Below, one piece after another: positions 41,761 through 51,646 of a stretch of 64,000 bases of DNA. Below the pieces are notes generated by a model. The model saw nothing but the letters and a program-made list of their open reading frames with translations. It did no database searches and was not told the origin of the DNA. The stretch lies in the NCBI GenBank assembly GCA_015179125.1, contig WHVA01000515.1:1-64000 (forward strand), given 5' to 3'. Both the position numbers and the translations under genes were made by a program. Within the stretch, counting starts at the first letter, position 1. Every line of letters starts with the position of its first letter. This DNA comes from Gautieria morchelliformis. Taxonomy: Eukaryota > Basidiomycota > Agaricomycetes > Gomphales > Gomphaceae.

Positions 41761-42042
41761 TCAGTCCCAGGATGTTGATAGTGCGTTTGACGGCGCGGCT
41801 ATGGTAGTTGGCGCGAACAGCAAGAGTTGGTTGCCGAACATAACAATGGTGATCGGAACGAACACGAAGGTGGGGTGAGAAAATAGGAAAACTGAGCTTC
41901 TGAGTATGGGAGATAAACGGGTCATGACACCCTTCAGAATGGCCGCGATGTCGTGTGGGGTACCACCCACTATCACGAGACAATCCCTTTTTGGATTGCA
42001 AGCGCGTTGTTCGCACTCGATGTGTTTGAAGATGCCGATCAT
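41761..42042 (-). CDS. Hypothetical continuation of the downstream ORF series
   Basis: Starts REMIGIFKHIECEQ, then KRDCLVIVGGTPHDIAAI, and becomes hydrophobic and less protein-like after residue 45. A stop separates it from the frame above (42061-42666). It is probably the eroded 3' end of the same gene. Confidence 0.3.
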   Translation of the reverse strand: MIGIFKHIECEQRACNPKRDCLVIVGGTPHDIAAILKGVMTRLSPILRSSVFLFSHPTFVFVPITIVMFGNQLLLFAPTTIAAPSNALSTSWD

Positions 42043-42060
42043 CTCACGCGTATGCGCGAT

Positions 42061-42666
42061 CTACGGTGTTTCTTTTGCCCGCGCTATGAGTTCGACGAAG
42101 CGTGGGTCGTCGAGCGGGCAGACGTCGTACCATTGAGTACGACGCTGTTGGGCTTTTCCTACCGGCCGTGGTAGGAGGCCCGTCTCGGAGATCGGTGGGT
42201 CTCCGAGTGGTATGATCACTCCCTCCCTCGGGTAGGGAGGGCGAACTGTCCCCACCGGCGGAGGCAGGATCATGCTAGGCCCGATGTACTGGGTGTCGAT
42301 CTGTGCTACCCGCCGCTGAAGGGCGGGGTCGTTGATGGTGTGCGAGGATGATGCCGCTAGGTAAGCGCTAATCGCACTTTCCTTCACCATGGCTAGCCCA
42401 TTGACGGAGTGGGGGGAGCCGTGCAATTTCTTGCGCTTTTTCTTCGGCTGCTCTGCCAGCCTCTGTGCCCGTTCGGGGTCGTACGTCTTCCAGACGGATG
42501 AGTCGGACTCCCATCCGTCTGGGACGCCGTACACAGAGTCAGAAGGCGCGCTTAGCCCTTCAGTCATTGTCGTTGTCAGGGTCAGCGCCAACAATCGGGA
42601 CGCTAGCCCCAATGTTGCGCGCGCCGGCAATGGCGCCGTCGCGCGAGGTGATGATGGCCCGGCCAC
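42061..42666 (-). CDS. Hypothetical protein, ORF downstream of gypsy pol
   Basis: About 200 residues. Disordered start, then VYGVPDGWESDSSVWKTYDP, a basic patch PKKKRKKL (nuclear-localisation-like), and a Pro-rich end with EGVIIPLGDPPISETGLLP and PLDDPRFVELIARAKE. It lies 20 bp after the coiled-coil frame on the same strand and follows the polyprotein of the gypsy element. Function unknown. It could be a third ORF of the element or an unrelated gene. Confidence 0.5.
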   Translation of the reverse strand: MAGPSSPRATAPLPARATLGLASRLLALTLTTTMTEGLSAPSDSVYGVPDGWESDSSVWKTYDPERAQRLAEQPKKKRKKLHGSPHSVNGLAMVKESAISAYLAASSSHTINDPALQRRVAQIDTQYIGPSMILPPPVGTVRPPYPREGVIIPLGDPPISETGLLPRPVGKAQQRRTQWYDVCPLDDPRFVELIARAKETP

Positions 42667-42687
42667 TGGGTCCGTGGCCGGGTCATG

Positions 42688-43104
42688 TCACGGCCTTTTT
42701 GAAGCAGCATGGACCAGGGTAACCTGGAGCTGGGCTGCGCTCAGCTGTTGCTCCAGTTCCTTGATCCTGGCGCGCTCGGTTGCGAGCGCATCGTCGCGGT
42801 CCTCGACCGCGTGTTCCAACTCCTTGACCTCCTTTTTAAGGTCATGGATATCCTGGAGGGGCTCTTCTCGCGCATCACAGGTGATGCCCCTTCTGGTTGC
42901 GGCCCTAAGGTGCGCGGCGCAGTCCGCGCACGTTGCGCAATTGTCCGGGTGGACGATGGCGAGGGCGTCCTCCCATCCCACGATCACCCAGTGCTCCTGG
43001 TCTATTGGAGCACGGAGAATGTCTGCGGCCCCCTGTCTCGGGGCCGTTGTTTGCGTTGTGGACATTGACGGATCAACGTCCATTCCATCTTTGGGGGGCA
43101 TCAT
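42688..43104 (-). CDS. Coiled-coil protein with a Cys cluster, directly downstream of gypsy pol
   Basis: ATG at about 43104 is about 130 bp after the end of the chromodomain frame on the same strand. It encodes 138 residues: a short acidic start (PPKDGMDVDPSM), EHWVIVGWEDALAIVHPD, a CATCADC motif, and a C-terminal heptad-type coiled coil (LKKEVKELEHAVEDRDDALA). The Trp/His/Cys block plus coiled coil suggests a structural or interaction protein. No env-like signal peptide or membrane segment. Confidence 0.5.
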   Translation of the reverse strand: MMPPKDGMDVDPSMSTTQTTAPRQGAADILRAPIDQEHWVIVGWEDALAIVHPDNCATCADCAAHLRAATRRGITCDAREEPLQDIHDLKKEVKELEHAVEDRDDALATERARIKELEQQLSAAQLQVTLVHAASKRP

Positions 43105-43229
43105 CTTCGTGGGTAGATGATGGTGGTTGCTTCCAAGAAGCGATGCGCCCTCGGAAATATCCGAGGCGAAAATTTAACCGCGCCGTGGCCGGCACGTCAC
43201 GTGGTCTGCACGTGACAGATGCATCTAGC

Positions 43230-45541
43230 GGCGTCTGGGGAGGTCGCGTGGCTTGCCCACCCCCCAAAGCTCTAGATAGCTATCTAGGGCTTCCAGGTCC
43301 TTGCAGGACGACATGGGTTCCCATGTCACGTCGCCTAGGGTCCACCGGACCTGGAACTCCAGGTCCTTCGAGTATCTCGTCGTCGAGCCACTCCTCGTCG
43401 TCATTCGCTCCGAAGTCATAAAATGACTTGGCCTCACAATGAGGGAACAATTCGTCATTGTTAGCCTCGTATCGCCGTACGAGGCTGGAATGGAAGACCG
43501 GTGAAATGCGACAGCTTTTCAGCTCGTCGGGATGATCAAGGGTCACCGTCGAGGTGTCATTGTGAGCCTCGACAACGCGGTACGGTCCAATGTACCGTGG
43601 GACTAGCTTTCTGGCTCTTCCTTTCGGGAGAGTTAGGTTTTGTGTCGAAAGGTAGACACGGTCGTTGGCCGCGTACCTGTCGCTCGCCATACGTTTCTTA
43701 TTTGCGTGAAACGTTTGTGTCACTCGATGCTCTATGATTGCATCGTGTGCCACCATCAGGTTCCATTTTGCCTGATGTGCGAATCGGGCTACCCCCTTGA
43801 ACGGGGTGTCCACGGCTATGGGGAGGTCTATCTGCGGCATATAGCCGTGGTTCAGCTCGAAAGGTGCGAACCCTGTGGTCGTGCTGACGTTGCTGTTGAG
43901 GGTGACCTCAACCATTGGGCATTTCAATGCCCAATCATTCTGATCGTCTCTGATGACCGCATGCAATATCTGGCCGATCGAGCGGTTTGCCTGCTCGGTT
44001 GCTCCATCCGTTTGGGGATGGAAGGCGGTTGACATGAGGAGCTTAGCCCCCATGAGTCGCTGTAGTTCACGCCAGAAGATCGACGTGAACTTCGAGTCTC
44101 TGTCTGAGACGATGGAGTTGGGAACTCTGTGGAGTGAAACAACCTCCTTCAGAAACAGCCAGGCTACTCCCTTGGCTGACACGCTCGTCGTGGTTGGTAC
44201 GAGGTGTACAAGCGACATTAGTCGGTCAATGACTACCATCAGGTAGTCACAGTCGTTGGATTTGGGCAGGGGCCACATGAAGTCGATGCCAATTGACTGC
44301 CACGGCCTATCTGGAATGGGTAGGCTGTGTAGTAGTCCTTTGGGCCGTTGTGGCCCAGTTTTCATCATTTGACACCTCGCGCACGATGTGCAGAACACTT
44401 CTATGTCTGGGTTCATGCCCGGCCACCAATATGCTCTTCGAACGTAGTTCGAAGTCTTCAGATGGCCGTAGTGACCAACTATCTGATGTGCCCGATCGAT
44501 GATAATTTCGATCAGCTTCCTTCCCCCTTGAAGAACAGAGCGGGGGACGGCAATGACGTCTCTTTTGAGCTGATTCTTAGTCCAGATCAGCCCGTCCTGG
44601 ATCCCGAATCTCGGGTGCGCGGCCAGGTGCGCCATGATCTTTGTGAACATGGTGTCCCTGTGGTATGCGTCTCGTAGGACCTTAGACAGGTCTACGCCTT
44701 GCTCGACGACCCGGCGCAGGGGCACACCGTCATTTCCTGCGGCGATGGCTCTGACATCATCGTCGTCATCGCGGGACGCAGTGACATTCGCAGGCTCTGG
44801 TGAGCCCCCGTTTAATGCGGCGGCTTCCATTACTCTTGCCTCTGTCTTCTCAGCAAGGCGTTTAGAGTGTCTTGTCGCCGCTGTCCACAACTCGACATAC
44901 CGGTCGGTGGGCAATAACTCACCATCCAGGTCTAAACGCGCATCCGCGTTCATGAAGACATGGTCCGGGTGATTATCATCACTCGTGTCGCTCTCGTAGT
45001 AGCGCAACAGGCAGTCTGCTACCTTGTTCTCTATACCGTCAACATGAACGGTGTTGAAATTGAACCGGGAGAGAAACTCCCACCATCTGACCTGATGGTC
45101 AGATAGGCTCTTCTGGGTCTCGAAGTACTCGAGCCCTTTGTGGTCTGTGATGAGGGTGAACATTCGCCCTAGTAGTTTGTCCTCCCATTTCATGAGAGCC
45201 TCGAGCACCACGATCCTCTCGTGCTCGTGAGTCCGGTAATGTTGCTGAGCAACGCTGAACTTCTTTGACAAGAAGCCGGCTGGTCGACAAGTTTTCCAGT
45301 CAGGACCTTGGCCGTAGACCGCACCGACACCGGCTTTTGATCCATCGGTGATCACCCAGATCGGCTCTGGGCACCTTGCGTCTACTGGAAGCAGGATCGG
45401 GGCCTTGCAGGCCAACGCCTTAATGCTTTGCCAGCATTTGTCGAGTAGTGGTGTCCATTCGAATGGACGGTTATTACGCGCACAGCCCGATAGCGGGTAG
45501 TATATGTTATTGGATTCTAGAGGGGTATTTCCTAGGGGCAT
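43230..45541 (-). pseudogene. Gypsy RNase H, integrase and chromodomain
   Basis: A frame of about 750 residues. RNase H: WVITDGSKAGVGAVYGQ and LITDHKGLEYF. Integrase zinc-binding part: VGHYGHLKTSNYVRRAYWWP with CTSCARC. Catalytic core: SIGIDFMWPL (Asp), SIVSDRDSKFTS (Asp), STAFHPQTDGATEQANRS (Glu). A GPYRVVEAHNDTSTVTLDHP SH3-like segment precedes the chromodomain. After DDEILEGPGV the frame changes near 43380; the other frame carries LEFQVRWTLGDVTWEP and DLEALDSYLE, the chromodomain end. Chromodomains of this kind guide insertion to modified histones. The catalytic residues are intact but the frame is interrupted at both ends. Confidence 0.88.
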
Positions 45542-45893
45542 ACATCATCATCAATGGATTATCCTCCTAGGGGCATACATCATCATCAATGGATTATCCA
45601 TCTAGGGGCACATAGCATCATCATTGATATCATTGGTGATGTATGCACTCATAATCCAATGTTCCATAGGGTTTTACCCCTGTTCACCACTGTATAAGTA
45701 GCTAGGACTTTAGCTACAACAAATCATTGGTTTCAGCCCATTCACTCACATTGTTGAGTCCAGTCGAGTGAGTTAACAGTGTCCTCACTATCAGTCTCAA
45801 GTTCTTTTCCCTACATCTCCTGCGCTCGAGTTAATGCGCAGACTCCTCCCGGTCCTTCCCATTTTGGCAAGGCAATGAAATAACGAAATAACA
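45505..45893 (+). mobile_element. Solo copia-type LTR inserted in gypsy pol, TSD GTATA
   Basis: 389 bp, from TGTTATTGGATTC to GAAATAACA, flanked by GTATA at 45500-45504 and 45894-45898. A TATA box (TGTATAAGTA) lies near 45692. About 35 bp (CTAGGGGCATACATCATCAT..) is repeated two and a half times near the left end. It interrupts the polyprotein between SAYT and CARNNRPFEWTPL. It differs from the copia family at 34708. Confidence 0.92.
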
Positions 45894-46870
45894 GTATATG
45901 CGCTAACATCCGGCATGTAGTGTGCCAGATACTGTACCAGCCTGAGGAAACGCTGGACGTCGTTGAACGTCCGTGGTCTGCGCCACTCACGGATGTGTTG
46001 CATCTTGTCCTCGTCGGCATGTACCCCTCGGCCATCGATCATATGGCTGAGACACTCCATTCAGATGGAGTAGAGGTCCACCTTTTTCTTGCTCAGAAAG
46101 AGGTGATTCTTCCTCAGTCTGTCAAAGACGATGTAAAGGTGCTCTTCATGCTCTTGTATGGAGAGCGAGAATATGAAGATGTCGTCCATGAAGCGACCTA
46201 TGCAGTTGCGGAAAATGGCTGTCATCAGCCGTTGGAATGTTGATGGGGTGTTACAGTCCCCCATCTGTATCACCTGGCTCCTGAAGGTGCCAAGGATCGT
46301 GGCAAAGGCTGTCTTTGCTACGTGATCCGGATGAATCCGGATCTGCTCGTATGCTTCCGACATATCAAGTTTTGTTCGATATCGACAGCGAGCCATGTGG
46401 CTGGGAATGATATCTTGATCCGGGAAGGGTGTGACGTCCTTCACTGTGTTTTTGTTCTGCTGGCGCAGATCGAAGACGGTTCTCAGCGTACCGTTCTTCT
46501 TCGGCACACACAGCATGGGCACTGCCTGCTGCGCTACTGCCAGAATCCACCACTTTGCAGTGGTGTATCGTTCTATCTTAGCCGACAGTTCCTCTCGGAA
46601 GTGTTCGGGGCATTTCGGTAGTCGATACCGCATGTGCTTGTTGGGATTGATGAGGTTGATCTCATGGTTGATCTCCCGTAGTGGCGGGAGTTCTAATGGA
46701 ATTCCACTGACTAGGTCAGTGATTCGTTCCATCCATTCCTCGCGGAGGCGAGGAAGGTCATCATCTGTGAGGATGATGGTAGTGGTTGGCTTGAATGCCA
46801 TTAGACGCTGTTGGTGTCTATTAGGTCCCGTGGCGCACAGGCCTGCTTTCCTCTTTCCCATCGCTTTCAC
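45894..46870 (-). pseudogene. Gypsy reverse transcriptase
   Basis: Begins in a linker (PLREINHEINLINPN), then AKWWILAVAQQAVPMLCVPKKNGTL and RTKLDMSEAYEQIRIHPD (first Asp), then GRFMDDIFIFS at the active site (FMDD for the usual Y[VI]DD) and HEEHLYIVFDRL. The thumb and connection frame (45797-46060) carries CLSHMIDGRGVHADEDKMQ and FLRLVQYLAHYMPDVSAYT. Frame changes occur between the parts. Polymerises cDNA in active relatives. Confidence 0.85.
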
Positions 46871-46948
46871 CGTTAGGTGAGAGCGTCTCTCCCTACGGCT
46901 GTAGGGTGAGTTCGAGGATGAGTCGTCCCGCGACTCATCCTCCTGGCT

Positions 46949-47395
46949 TCAATGAGCCAGGTTCGACTTTGGCGCCTGGGTGATCATGCTCACCCGTGGC
47001 CCTTTGTCCTCGTTCTTCGATTCGTCGTCGTCGAATGAGACCTTGCCCGTGGGGATCACTTCGTTCCCCTTGCGAATTGTCCCTGGGCTCGAGAAGTCCA
47101 GGGTTATGCCGAATCTCCTTAGGAACGGTGTTCCTAGGATCACATCGTAATATTCGACGTTCGCTACGTCAAAATATTCGTCATATGTTTCACGACCAAA
47201 TTTGATGGTTGTGTTCGTTCCATAGTTGATCGTGGAATGGCTGCCTATGCAGGCTAGCTGCAGCGCGATTGGCTGCTCCAGGGAGAATGTCTTCATCCCT
47301 GTAGCTCGCGTGAATTTGGGGGACAGCAGTACGCCTTCGCTGCCGCTATCTAGCAGGCAGTGGGCTTTGACGCCGTTTATTTCCCAGTACCCCAA
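46949..47395 (-). CDS. Gypsy aspartic protease
   Basis: The active-site motif HCLLDSGSEG and the second hallmark VILGTPFLRRFGITLDF lie at normal spacing (about 80 residues). Retropepsins act as dimers and cut gag-pol. The N-terminus overlaps the gag frame. The frame itself is unbroken here. Confidence 0.85.
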   Translation of the reverse strand: MGYWEINGVKAHCLLDSGSEGVLLSPKFTRATGMKTFSLEQPIALQLACIGSHSTINYGTNTTIKFGRETYDEYFDVANVEYYDVILGTPFLRRFGITLDFSSPGTIRKGNEVIPTGKVSFDDDESKNEDKGPRVSMITQAPKSNLAH

Positions 47396-48102
47396 TAGGG
47401 TACGGTTCTCACTGCGCAGACACGTTGGCCGCGTCCTGTGTTTGCTTCAGTGGTGATACACCAGTTCGGCCGCCTTGTCTGGCATAACCGATGTGCGTGC
47501 TGCCATGACCTTCGTGGCGGTTTCGTCTTCCAGCACGAATCTGATCGCGCTGGACCTGTAGGTGGTGTCTTCCACCTCTTCGTCCCATTCATAGTATTGG
47601 GACGGCTCTGGGTCCCACTCTTCAGCGGGCGCGTCTCCGTTATCCGGAGTGTCGTTGGGTTGGGGATCACCCTCCCCCTCTTCATCAATCTGTTGAACAG
47701 AGTTTGACCGAGATCCGTCTCCGGATCCTCGGCTTCACCGTCGTGCCTCACGGCCACTGTCCTTATACCGGTCCTAAGCCAGGGGCACTCTGCCTTCTTG
47801 TGGCCAGGTTGGCTGCATTCAAAGCATGTGGTGTTGCTTTGGCTGCCGCTGGGCCTATCATTAGGCCGGCCCGACGTTTTCGTCGGTGGGGCAGGTCGTG
47901 GGGATGACCCTGATGCTTGAGGCTGTTTAGCTTCAGGCGGGCATCCAGCTTGTGCTGGGCGTGAGGGCGGTAGCCGTTGTCCTGTTCCGCTTCTTGCGAA
48001 CAGGCTGGGCCTGGTCATGCTCGTTTGTGTCGACGGCTTGCTCCCTGTGAGCCGGGAAGCGCTTGCCGTCGCTGCTGCGCTTTCTGCGCGGCGCATCCCC
48101 AT
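47377..48102 (-). pseudogene. Gypsy gag, nucleocapsid part
   Basis: A Ser/Pro/Arg-rich stretch is followed by a perfect CCHC zinc knuckle (CFECSQPGHKKAEC), which binds genomic RNA. It continues the capsid frame (48015-49034) after a one-base shift at the TGGGG run, where TTW in one frame becomes GMRRAES in the other. Confidence 0.8.
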
Positions 48103-49034
48103 GTTGTATCGGATGCCTCCTCGATCATCCGGGCCATCTCGAAGAGTTGCTCTATTGAGCTGCTCTCGGCATTATAGCCCTTTTTGAGGACCTCATTGCG
48201 CAGCGTTTCACACAGCGCCGATACGAACCGTCTCCGGAACGTGTACTCGTCTGGCGACTGTATCATATGTGCCGCGTATTTCGTGAGTTTGTTCAGCATC
48301 TCCTGAACGGTTTTCATGCCTTGCATGACAGCGTCGAATTTATTCAATGCATGATGGTATGTCAGTGTGTGCAGGAACCTTTTTTGAAGGCCTTGCATCA
48401 CGGTTTCCAGCGTCCAGCTGCGGACCTGGCGATCGAAGCGTACAATGTTTCGAAGGAACCACTCCTGGGCTTCGCCGGTGAGGCGAGTGCCCACATAGCC
48501 GACCTGCATGTCAATGCTGGTTGGCCCTAGGAGGCAATTCATTTTTAGCCATCGTAGGATGGCTGCCACGAAGATTTCAAACTCTTCGAGGTCCGATCCC
48601 CCTGCATAAGGCTCGGGGTGGGCCAATTTTACGTCGGCCTTCGCTAGCACAGACTTCTCCGGGTCTGTGTCCACGGCGTCTGCTAACGCCACGCGGATCA
48701 TCCGTGTGATCCCGTCGCACGGCTCCATTGGTCCGACGTCGGCCTGGTCAGGGATTCCCTGGCCTTCCGTTGGGGCCATTGATCGCTCGCACGGTTGTGA
48801 TGCCCCGCGGGGCAGGCTGTTATATACCCTGACGGGCCCTGGGCCCGGATTGGGCTCGGGATCGGGAGCATTTTGTGCTCTCGGTTCCGGGGGCGTTTTG
48901 TGCCTGGTGTCCCCGGTCAGTCCCGCGTTGCAGATCCGTAGCCTGCTGTTGTAGGCTGCATGCGCTTGCCGTGCGTCCTGTACGGCTTGCGTGAGCTGCT
49001 CGTCGGGCAGCTGAGCGGTGTGGCTGTGGGCCAC
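48015..49034 (-). pseudogene. Gypsy gag, capsid part
   Basis: Contains the retrotransposon-gag domain: PEPYAGGSDLEEFEIFVAAI, LRWLKMN, YVGTRLTGEAQEWF, and RFLHTLTYHHALNKFDAV, with an all-helix pattern. The domain packages RNA in virus-like particles. A frame change separates it from the knuckle part. Confidence 0.85.
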
Positions 49035-49189
49035 CGTCTCTTCAGCATTCTTCGCTAATAGCTCGAGTGCCCGTGTGTGGCGGTGCGTGGCTACGGCTTC
49101 TTTACGCTGCCAGTGTGCAACTTCAAGTTCTAAGCTCTCGGTTGTCGCTTCAGAGTCAGGCTCTGAGGCGACCTGATCCTAACGATCTG

Positions 49190-50083
49190 TTAGATCGTTT
49201 TACGGCTGTCCGTTGGGGCAGCCGGTTGTTCCTGAGGTTCGTTCCCGAACCTTACATCCTGTTCGACCGGGACGGCTGGCGGCGGCATTCGCTGCTTGTC
49301 TCGCTCCTTTCGGCGCAGGTCTTCCATGTTGCAACTGCGTTCGTTGGCTGCGGACTGTCGCGAGCTCGGACGAGTTGTGTCACGTTCCCCGCGTGGGCGG
49401 AGTACTTTCTGGACGTCCTCCAGCGTGGCTGCGTCTTGCAGCCTGACCTCCTCCGCCTGGTGGAGTTCCTTGCCGATTGCCATTAGGGCGGCGGCGGCGT
49501 TGTCAAGCTGTGATGTCAGCTGATCGTGCTTGTGGCGCGTCAGTGTGCTTCGGTGCAGCGCCACCTGCACCTGTTTGTTCAGAGCCTCTGCCGTCTCGTG
49601 GTCGATGGCGTGAGCCCTCGAGCTCTTGCAACTGGAGCTCGAGTATTCCGAGTCCTGACCATCGTCTGGGGCTCGTCGTTTTTGCCGTCATCCCCCTTCA
49701 GGGACAATCGTCGTCGCTCTACTTCATGAGTGTTGGTTTGAGTCGTGGCTTTGTGCCCGCCTCGACAATGTTGCTCTACTGTCTGACGACGGCGAGACTT
49801 CTCTGCCCTTTCCTTTGTCTCTGGGCAGAGAGGGATGGGGGGGTGGCGCCGGCTCGTTGCCCGGCGTCGTCTCTTCCTCGGCCACGCTCGACGAGATGTG
49901 GTCGGGGTTTTCCTCATCCTCTACTGAGGCGACGAGGGCGGTGAGATCTACGATCTCTCCGTCTTCTATCGTCCTGTTCTCTTGGTCCAGGATAGTGTCA
50001 GCCGTCGTGTCGCTAGGCTGCGCCTGGGGCGTGGACCTCGAGCTCATCGCTCGTGTCTGTCTTCGACTGCGTGGAATCATCAT
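49190..50083 (-). pseudogene. Gypsy gag, disordered N-terminal part
   Basis: ATG at 50083 (MMIPRSRRQTRAMSS) opens an acidic Ser/Pro/Glu-rich frame (ENRTIEDGEIVDLTALVASV) about 140 bp inside the 5' LTR. A second frame (49190-49570) has a helical stretch, LDNAAAALMAIGKELHQAEE. Several frames are mixed here, indicating indels. Confidence 0.6.
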
Positions 50084-50220
50084 GCTCACAGCCGACAGTA
50101 GAAGGTCTACTGGAGGGTCTCAACGATTTTTAGTCGTCGACGCAGCGATCTTTCCAAGATTGCTTCGAATCCACTATCGGTTGGTTGCGTGGCGATCAAC
50201 CGCAGGATAGTCCAAAAAGG

Positions 50221-50420
50221 TGTAAAGATGTCTATCTTAAGCCTCAAGTCACAAGAGCAGGACAGAACTTGACCCATGTGTGGTATTCTGATGCTACGTA
50301 GTGACAGTGTAAGGGTAAGATGTGATGGGGGCCGCTGGCCGGTTCCCACGCATAAACTATACAGTGGGTCCCTAAGGGGCCCACTCGGATTATGTAATAA
50401 CTAATGTACATGTAGATACA
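50221..50420 (-). repeat. 5' LTR of the gypsy element
   Basis: Matches 877-1062. The inner end (plus-strand TGTAAAGATG at 50221) is followed inward by a TGG-starting primer-site-like sequence. The outer end is uncertain: ATACA at 50420 or TTTACA at about 50432. Confidence 0.65.
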
Positions 50421-50639
50421 CGGGTTATTTACAGATTGCCTGACGTTCTTTGTAATTGTCTTGGGGGTTGGCCCTTGCACTCATTTGGGAAAATGTCTCG
50501 CCTTTTGCACTCTTATCTATGTCCGGTCTTTCTCTCTCTCACTCTCATGCACACTTTCTTTCACACTGTTGCTCTCTCACACACTCGCTTTCTATTAATG
50601 TTTGTCCTGTATTGGAAGGTCATCCTTAGACTGCACCAG

Positions 50640-51292
50640 TGTTACGTATCGAGATTTCCGCTAAGTGGGAACTGGAAAGGACAGCGGCTTCAACTTGTAG
50701 GTTGCGCCCCCAATGAACTATCGTCCTAAGTATTTCGGAAATGAGTCGGAAGTCGGAAAGTACTGAACTGGAGGTTGGTCGGAACTTGAGGCGGAATTGA
50801 GGTGGAAGACGGAAAGCGGAGAGACTGAGGTCTTTCTAGACTCACTGTGCTAAGAACAGGAGATGGAGCGAAGGAAACCAAGTACCGAAGGTGATTATCT
50901 GATTGCAGAATAACGGACCTACATGACAGGCTTTTATACAAAGAGCTGAGACAACAGGTAATGGGGTAGTACTAAGCAAATTCCGGGGGAAGCGGAAGTC
51001 GAGTAGACAATGCGTGGGAACTAACTAATTGGGAACAATGGGACTACAAGGGGGGTTCAGGGTAAGGTAAAACAATGGCAAAGGACAAGGGGTCGGGAAA
51101 ACATGTCTGACAACGAACTACAAGGGTGACCGGAGATGTGATCTTGATGAACGATGAAGCGGGTATGGTGGGTCCGAGTAATAGAGTCGAAAGAACAAGG
51201 AAATAGAACAATGGGCGGAGTGTTGGAAATATCGGAGGGCGGAAAGTGTAGCGGAACTGAAGATCGGAAGTCAGAAATGAATGGTCGTAACA
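50640..51292 (-). mobile_element. Solo LTR, 653 bp, TSD ACCAG
   Basis: Terminal inverted ends TGTTACG/CGTAACA, flanked by ACCAG at 50635-50639 and 51293-51297. On the minus strand a TATA box (TTTGTATAAAAGCC) is near 50935 and TTCCG-type motifs are frequent. No relation in sequence to the gypsy or copia LTRs in this window beyond the TTCCG motif also seen at 8150-8300. Confidence 0.9.
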
Positions 51293-51646
51293 ACCAGGTG
51301 TCTCCTTTACCTCTCTGATGTCCTGTCTCAATGTTCATAGTCAGCAGTAATGCTACCGTATATTCTAGATAGAATTCTTCAAAATGACAGCATTAATGAT
51401 ATTTTTCACCTTCTCTATTCATACATCACACCTAACCGCCCGCTGAAGCGAAGCGTAGGTGAGGCTTGTACAGTAGTAGAGTATATTAGTTTGTAGTATA
51501 TAGTATGTACGATAATATGAGATTATCATACAATAATATTGCCGCCCAGGGAAATAATCTTTCCCACAGTTATTAGATGCATGTGACTGACGCGTGTTTA
51601 GGACCATATATTCTGAACACGCTGCTCCATCCTCGCTGCTCTCCTT
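51293..51646. other. Probable left flank of the Harbinger element
   Basis: AT-rich. No gene. A terminal inverted repeat for the element was looked for and not found. Confidence 0.3.

Larger units (their letters stand above)
43240..50420 (-). mobile_element. Ty3/gypsy chromovirus, 5' LTR present, 3' LTR not found
   Basis: Minus-oriented. From the high end: 5' LTR (50221-50420), gag, zinc knuckle, aspartic protease, RT, RNase H, integrase, chromodomain. Integrase after RT is the gypsy order, and the chromodomain defines chromoviruses. Directly inside the LTR, TGGACTATCCTGCGG lies where a tRNA primer site is expected. Several frameshifts in gag and pol, plus a solo LTR inserted at 45505-45893, make it inactive. 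No second LTR copy was found below 43240. Confidence 0.88.

Noticed and set aside
46949-47395. Cellular aspartic protease gene
   Set aside because: Single-domain retropepsin pattern directly between a zinc-knuckle gag and a reverse transcriptase on the same strand; it belongs to the gypsy element.
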